Made by a program: the position numbers and the translations under genes. From Croceivirga sp009797885 (GTDB lineage Bacteria; Bacteroidota; Bacteroidia; Flavobacteriales; Flavobacteriaceae): a stretch of 64,000 nt of DNA. Numbering within the stretch: position 1 is the first letter of the stretch; each line of letters opens with the position of its first letter. The notes beneath the pieces are model-generated. The model saw only the letters and a program-made list of their open reading frames with translations. It was not told the origin of the DNA and ran no database searches. Of this stretch, positions 59,866-64,000 are shown one piece after another. Location of the stretch: assembly GCA_045866215.1 (NCBI GenBank), contig AP035880.1:930001-994000 (forward strand). The letters run 5' to 3'.

Positions 59866-60537
59866 TCAAGACAACCTGTATAAGGTGGTGACGATCACTC
59901 CTTTTTGATCCGTTGGGCAAACGGACAATAACGGTTTCCCTTCTTTTACCTTCAAGTGAAATGGAGCTTTTAACAAATCCAAACCACTTTGTCTTTTTAA
60001 ACGGATTCCCTGACCGGAAACAATGTCCATATTGGGTATAAAATGGCCCTCTGGGACATGTTCCGTTAAAATAACATAGTCAAAATCATACAACTTGTTC
60101 ACCACATTTTCAACTTCATCATTCGATAAATGTTGCAATACGTGCCTTAAAATTGCACAGTCCCCATCTGGCAAATCGTCTTTCGCCATATCCAAACACT
60201 GGAATTCCAAATTTGGATATTGGAACACTTTGGTATTAAAATCAATGAGTTCGGGAACAATATCCACCGCAATATATTTCCGGACATAGGGCACCAATTC
60301 CTTTCCAATATTAAAATCGCCACAGCCCAAATCACACACCGTAATGGGTTCCTCAAAAGATTTCAGGAATGCCGTTAAAATCCCAATATAAGGATCAACC
60401 AACCTTGGATGGTGGGAACCGTGACCGGAGTAAAACCTAGACCCATTGTCCCCCCATAGCTTGGCCGCGTAGATTTGTTCCATTGCCGCCTTTGTGGGCC
60501 ATGGTTCTTTAGTTCCCTTTTTGGAATCATCTCCCAT
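59866..60537 (-). CDS. Class I SAM-dependent methyltransferase
   Basis: A 223-residue Rossmann-fold methyltransferase with motif I VCDLGCGDFNIG (about residues 67-78) and a following acidic motif (YIAVDIVPEL). Also visible are CAILRHVLQHLSND and the N-terminal ENGSRFYSGHGSHHPRL-like DNGSRFYSGHGSHHP. Its substrate is unknown. It lies upstream of the metY operon and downstream of the hydrolase gene, without close coupling to either. Confidence 0.82.
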   Translation of the reverse strand: MGDDSKKGTKEPWPTKAAMEQIYAAKLWGDNGSRFYSGHGSHHPRLVDPYIGILTAFLKSFEEPITVCDLGCGDFNIGKELVPYVRKYIAVDIVPELIDFNTKVFQYPNLEFQCLDMAKDDLPDGDCAILRHVLQHLSNDEVENVVNKLYDFDYVILTEHVPEGHFIPNMDIVSGQGIRLKRQSGLDLLKAPFHLKVKEGKPLLSVCPTDQKGVIVTTLYRLS

Positions 60538-60580
60538 AAATACCGAACGCGCAATACTTTTTCATTAAAAATCAATTTAT

Positions 60581-62518
60581 TTATTCCAAAATGGAAAACT
60601 CAAGACTAGAGTCCGTAAACACGGTATGGGTCTGTGTTTTAAAATCGCTTTCGTCCGCTTTAAAGATATTTTCCACATAGGTCTGCGGATTTAGATCAAT
60701 CAATGGAAACCAGGTACTCTGCACTTGAACCTGAAGTTTATGTCCCTTTTTAAACGTATGAAAGACATCTTGTAATTTGATATCGACAGTGGTCTTTGCA
60801 TTTGGGGTAAATGGCTCCGGATCGGTAAAGCTATTTCGAAAACGTCCCCGCAACACTTCACTCCGAACCATTAAATGGTAGTTGCTCATTTTTAGATGAT
60901 CCTGCATTTCCGCATTGGTTTCCGCATTGGCCGGATGTACATCTATTACTTTTACGATCCAATCGGCCGCAGTGCCGGTGGTAGCAACCTTAAGATTGGC
61001 CATAATGGGCCCGGCCAAAGTCAAATCTTCTTCCAATATCTCAGTCTCAAAAACCAAAACATCGGAACGTCTTGCAGCGAACCGTTGGTCATCCGTCATG
61101 TACTTTCTTGGGGTAAAGACCGATTTAATATCCTCGGAATAGGGAACTGGCTTTTTGATATCACTAACGAACTGAATGCCCTTGGTCCCTTTAGGCTCCA
61201 AGGTCAATTCCTGATTTTCTGAAAGGAACATCGTTTTCTTTGTGGTCTTCTTGGGAGGCCAGGCATCCATTTCGCTCCATTCCTTTCTGCCGGAATCGTA
61301 CACATAAGCTTCTGGCAGTCCCGTTTTGCCATCGGCCTCTCCCTTTAAAAAGTGATGAAAAAACCGCGTCTCGATCTTGTCCTGGTAAAACTCCGAAATG
61401 GAATCCCCAAAATAATAATTGCCCACCAAACTCCGGCCATTGCGTCTTGCCCACCGGCCATGGTCCCAGGGACCAAAAACCATAGTGTTGTATGCTCCCG
61501 TATTGTGTTTTTCAATGTTTTTGTAGGTTTCCAGGGGACCATATAAATCTTCGGCATCAAACCATCCCCCCACGATCATCGTGGCCACATGCGGTTTGGT
61601 TTTGTCCAAATGTTGTATCAATCCCCGCCGTTGCCAGAGTTCATCATAGTTGGGATGTTCCTTCAATTCATTCCAAAAGAAATCATCGGTCATCCCATCT
61701 GGGGCCAAGGAGATTTGGTCTTTGATATCGTACTCAAAGAAAGTGTTTAGATTTTTGAGGGGGCCGGCCTCCAGGAAAAATTCATATTGGTCTTCCGTTC
61801 CAATATCTGGAAGGGTATACCAGGCGGTATCAATAGGTTGATCTCCGTTAGGTCGTGGTGTTCCAAAAAGGGAGGTCGCCCGGAAATAACTCAACAAATA
61901 GGCACCATTATGGTGAAAATCGTCAAAAAAGAAATCCCCAATACAGGCTTGGGGTGAAGATGCCTTTAAGGCAGGATGTGGATCAATGGTCCCATAGGTA
62001 GCATAGAACCCGGGATATGAAATGCCCCAAAGCCCAACACGCCCATTATTGTTAGCTACGTGGTTTACCAGCCATTCAATGGTATCATAGGTATCCGAGC
62101 TTTCATCAACCTGGGTACTATCCGTTTTGTTTGGAATATAGGCCCTCATATTTTCATAATGCCCTTCACTTAACCAACGCCCCCTGACATCTTGATACAC
62201 CACAATGTAGCCGTCCTTCATCATATTGATATTGGGTCCTATCTGCTTTCTAAAGTTCCCTTTTCCATAAGGCCTTGAACTGTAAGGCGTTCGCTGCATG
62301 ATAATGGGGTATTCTTTGGAGGTATCCCTTGGGGAGTAGATGGTGGTATGCAATTTTACCCCATCCCTCATTGCTATATCCACCTCCTGCTTGGTATAGT
62401 TGTTGGCCACATAGTTTTCAGCTACGTCAAGTCCTACCTTTTGGGTTGTTTTTTTACAGGACTGAAACGCGATCAAAAAGAAAGCCGAAAGAACAAAAAG
62501 ACGAACGGTCTGCTTCAT
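60581..62518 (-). CDS. CocE/NonD family hydrolase (S15 X-Pro dipeptidyl-peptidase-like), lipoprotein
   Basis: A 645-residue lipoprotein (lipobox AFQSC near residue 20). The alpha/beta hydrolase core carries the nucleophile WGISYPGFYATYG, with a DP-type loop and catalytic-His region further on (VFGPWDHGRW). The C-terminal part (about 420-645) is a jelly-roll domain typical of the S15/CocE class. It probably cleaves peptides or esters at the envelope; specificity is not readable. It has its own unit, upstream of the MITE-like element. Confidence 0.88.
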   Translation of the reverse strand: MKQTVRLFVLSAFFLIAFQSCKKTTQKVGLDVAENYVANNYTKQEVDIAMRDGVKLHTTIYSPRDTSKEYPIIMQRTPYSSRPYGKGNFRKQIGPNINMMKDGYIVVYQDVRGRWLSEGHYENMRAYIPNKTDSTQVDESSDTYDTIEWLVNHVANNNGRVGLWGISYPGFYATYGTIDPHPALKASSPQACIGDFFFDDFHHNGAYLLSYFRATSLFGTPRPNGDQPIDTAWYTLPDIGTEDQYEFFLEAGPLKNLNTFFEYDIKDQISLAPDGMTDDFFWNELKEHPNYDELWQRRGLIQHLDKTKPHVATMIVGGWFDAEDLYGPLETYKNIEKHNTGAYNTMVFGPWDHGRWARRNGRSLVGNYYFGDSISEFYQDKIETRFFHHFLKGEADGKTGLPEAYVYDSGRKEWSEMDAWPPKKTTKKTMFLSENQELTLEPKGTKGIQFVSDIKKPVPYSEDIKSVFTPRKYMTDDQRFAARRSDVLVFETEILEEDLTLAGPIMANLKVATTGTAADWIVKVIDVHPANAETNAEMQDHLKMSNYHLMVRSEVLRGRFRNSFTDPEPFTPNAKTTVDIKLQDVFHTFKKGHKLQVQVQSTWFPLIDLNPQTYVENIFKADESDFKTQTHTVFTDSSLEFSILE

Positions 62519-62546
62519 GGAATTTTTATATTGGATTGAAATTTAA

Positions 62547-62706
62547 GAGCCTGTTTGGGAATTTGTGATTGGAATTGTTACAGGTCATTTTTGTGCGGAA
62601 CGCGGCTAAATTTTTGTACATAGCCATAGTTATGGACTAAAATTTTAACAATGTGCCGTGCAAAAAGGGACATAAGAAAACAATTGACAGATTCCCAAAC
62701 AGGCTC
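62547..62706. mobile_element. 160-bp MITE-like element with IS5-type ends
   Basis: Terminal inverted repeats of 20 bp match at 19 positions: GAGCCTGTTTGGGAAT begins at 62547 and its complement ends at 62706, with a single T/C difference at base 17. The element is flanked by TAA on both sides (62544-62546 and 62707-62709), a 3-base target duplication as made by IS5-family transposases of the IS1031 group. It has no credible reading frame, so a transposase must act in trans. Confidence 0.75.
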
Positions 62707-62789
62707 TAAAACTACAAAGAATTAAGAAGGCAAAAGAATGGGACTGGGTACTTATGCCTATTCTTTAGGATTGGTGAATTTAGCTAAAG

Positions 62790-62817
62790 TGTTGCCTTCG
62801 AGTTACCTCAGGCAACA
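62790..62817. other. Hairpin in the metK 3' flank
   Basis: TGTTGCC (62790-62796) and GGCAACA (62811-62817) form a 7-bp stem with a 14-base loop. A palindrome GCTTCTCGAAGC lies nearer to metK. Neither has a clear T run. It may be a terminator-like or RNA-stabilising structure after metK. Confidence 0.35.
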
Positions 62818-62881
62818 TAGACCATGCGGAAAAACCTAATTCTTGATGGCTAAGCTTCTCGAAGCCAGCGTTATTCTAAGT

Positions 62882-64000
62882 CTACAACCCAAAAGCGGTC
62901 TTTACCTCTTCCACCTTGTCCAATTTTTCCCAAGTGAAAAGCTCTACCTCTTTTTCAATGCGACCATTGTAGGGTGACTCAAATACCTTGGTTACCGTTT
63001 TGGGTGCTTTCCCAAAATGTCCATAGGCCGCAGTTTCCGAATATATGGGGTTTCGAAGCTTTAATCTGTTCTCTATGGCATAGGGTTTCATATCAAAAAG
63101 AGTGGCCACTTTCTTGGCAATCTCTCCATCACTAAGACCAACTTTTGAAGTACCATAGCTATCTACAAAAATGGATGTGGGTTCCACCACCCCAATAGCA
63201 TAACTTACCTGGACCAATAGCTCATCCGCAACTCCGGCCGCCACCAAATTCTTTGCAGCATGTCTGGCCGCGTAGGCTGCACTTCGGTCTACCTTGCTGG
63301 GGTCTTTCCCACTAAAAGCACCTCCTCCATGTGCTCCCTTTCCCCCATAGGTATCTACCACAATTTTACGCCCGGTGAGCCCTGCATCACCATGTGGGCC
63401 TCCAATAACAAATTTTCCCGTTGGATTGATGTGATAGGTAATATCATCATCAAAGAGTTGCTGGATAGTACTGGGCAATTGTGATTTAACCCTGGGAATC
63501 AAGGTTTCGATGATATCCGTCTTTATTTTAGCCAGCATGGCTTCATCTGCGTCAAAATCGTCATGCTGGGTGGACACCACTATGGTATCGATTCGTTGGG
63601 GCACGTTATCATCGGAATATTCAATGGTTACTTGGGCTTTGGCATCTGGGCGTAAATAGGTAACTGTATCTCCCTCGCGTCTTAGCTCAGCCAAAACCTG
63701 TAGGATTTTATGTGAAATATCCAAAGCCAGGGGCATATAATTCTCCGTTTCCTTGGTAGCATACCCAAACATCATTCCCTGATCCCCAGCACCCTGTTCT
63801 TCTTTGGTGGTCCTATCCACACCTTGATTGATATCTTGGGATTGTTCATGAATTAGGGAAATCACCCCACAGGAATCCCCACTGAATTTATATTCGCCTT
63901 TGGTATAGCCAATTTTGTTAATGACCTCCCGGGCAATGGTCTGCACATCCAAATACGTTCCGCTCTTCACTTCTCCGGCCAATACCACCTGTCCTGTTGT
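62882..64000 (-). CDS. metK: S-adenosylmethionine synthetase (cut by window edge)
   Basis: At least 373 residues of MetK, open to base 64000: the frame reads TTGQVVLAGE at the edge, so the true start lies further upstream and outside the window. Motifs: VKSGTYLDVQTIAREVI, SGDSCGVIS, GDQGMMFGYATKET, GGAHGDAGLTGRKI-like GGPHGDAGLTGRKI and GGGAFSGKDPSKVDRSAAY. It makes SAM from methionine and ATP, which is the signal read by the two SAM-I riboswitches in this region. Confidence 0.95.
   Translation of the reverse strand, partial: TTGQVVLAGEVKSGTYLDVQTIAREVINKIGYTKGEYKFSGDSCGVISLIHEQSQDINQGVDRTTKEEQGAGDQGMMFGYATKETENYMPLALDISHKILQVLAELRREGDTVTYLRPDAKAQVTIEYSDDNVPQRIDTIVVSTQHDDFDADEAMLAKIKTDIIETLIPRVKSQLPSTIQQLFDDDITYHINPTGKFVIGGPHGDAGLTGRKIVVDTYGGKGAHGGGAFSGKDPSKVDRSAAYAARHAAKNLVAAGVADELLVQVSYAIGVVEPTSIFVDSYGTSKVGLSDGEIAKKVATLFDMKPYAIENRLKLRNPIYSETAAYGHFGKAPKTVTKVFESPYNGRIEKEVELFTWEKLDKVEEVKTAFGL

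Noticed and set aside
59681..59920. A 79-residue minus-strand frame
   Set aside because: It overlaps the end of the methyltransferase gene in another frame and shows no protein-like pattern.
62547..62706. An intact insertion sequence
   Set aside because: The inverted repeats enclose only 160 bases with no reading frame, so it is called a MITE-like element, not an IS.
1..64000. CRISPR arrays, tRNA or rRNA genes, prophage
   Set aside because: No spaced direct repeats, no T-loop GGTTCGA-type signature with cloverleaf arms, and no phage or integrase genes were found on either strand.

Overview
The window is about 64 kb of chromosome from a member of the Bacteroidota, almost certainly family Flavobacteriaceae. 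Evidence: three gliding-motility genes (gldA, gldB, gldC), the flavobacterial DAHP synthase-chorismate mutase fusion, a two-gene methionine synthase, many lipoprotein and outer-membrane genes, and promoters of the Bacteroidota TAnnTTTG type in place of Shine-Dalgarno leaders. It resembles marine genera of the Muricauda/Maribacter type, but the genus is a guess. Genes are densely packed and mostly on the minus strand from 4.4 kb on. I see no rRNA, tRNA, CRISPR, prophage or complete insertion sequence.

Layout. 0-4.4 kb, mostly plus strand: the end of an AraC regulator, small secreted and membrane proteins, a serine hydrolase and a DUF1287 protein. 4.4-7.4 kb: gldC and gldB, divergent from nadE and an unusual response regulator. 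7.4-17.3 kb: dnaG, an ECF sigma/membrane protein/outer-membrane barrel module, a polyprenyl diphosphate synthase, rlmN, queA, aroA and a MazG-like protein. 17.3-24.6 kb: three tandem DUF3857/transglutaminase-like paralogues, dtd and rsgA. 24.7-30.1 kb: two secreted proteins, then the aromatic amino-acid operon pheA, aminotransferase, tyrA, DAHP synthase-chorismate mutase. This operon is preceded by a transcription attenuator with a leader peptide rich in Phe and Tyr. 30.3-40.5 kb: gldA, a PLP decarboxylase, a DUF2723 glycosyltransferase, a membrane-tethered LuxR regulator, a second serine hydrolase, a DUF2807 lipoprotein and a PagL-like deacylase.

40.5-64 kb is largely a sulfur and methionine region. 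A SAM-I riboswitch leads the split metH genes and metF. A second SAM-I riboswitch leads metY, a MetX-aspartokinase-homoserine dehydrogenase fusion and metZ. Between them lie sulfite reductase with a HEPN-like tail, siroheme synthesis genes, an FAD oxidoreductase, PAPS reductase and an Rrf2 regulator. A repeated CCTACTAAA motif near these genes is a candidate Rrf2 operator. metK runs off the right edge. The region therefore appears to couple sulfate reduction, homoserine activation, methionine synthesis and SAM formation under two control layers: SAM by riboswitch, and sulfur or cysteine status by Rrf2.

The most notable non-coding features are the Phe/Tyr attenuator at 29944-30070, the two riboswitches, the CCTACTAAA sites and a 160-bp terminal-inverted-repeat element at 62547-62706 flanked by TAA duplications.
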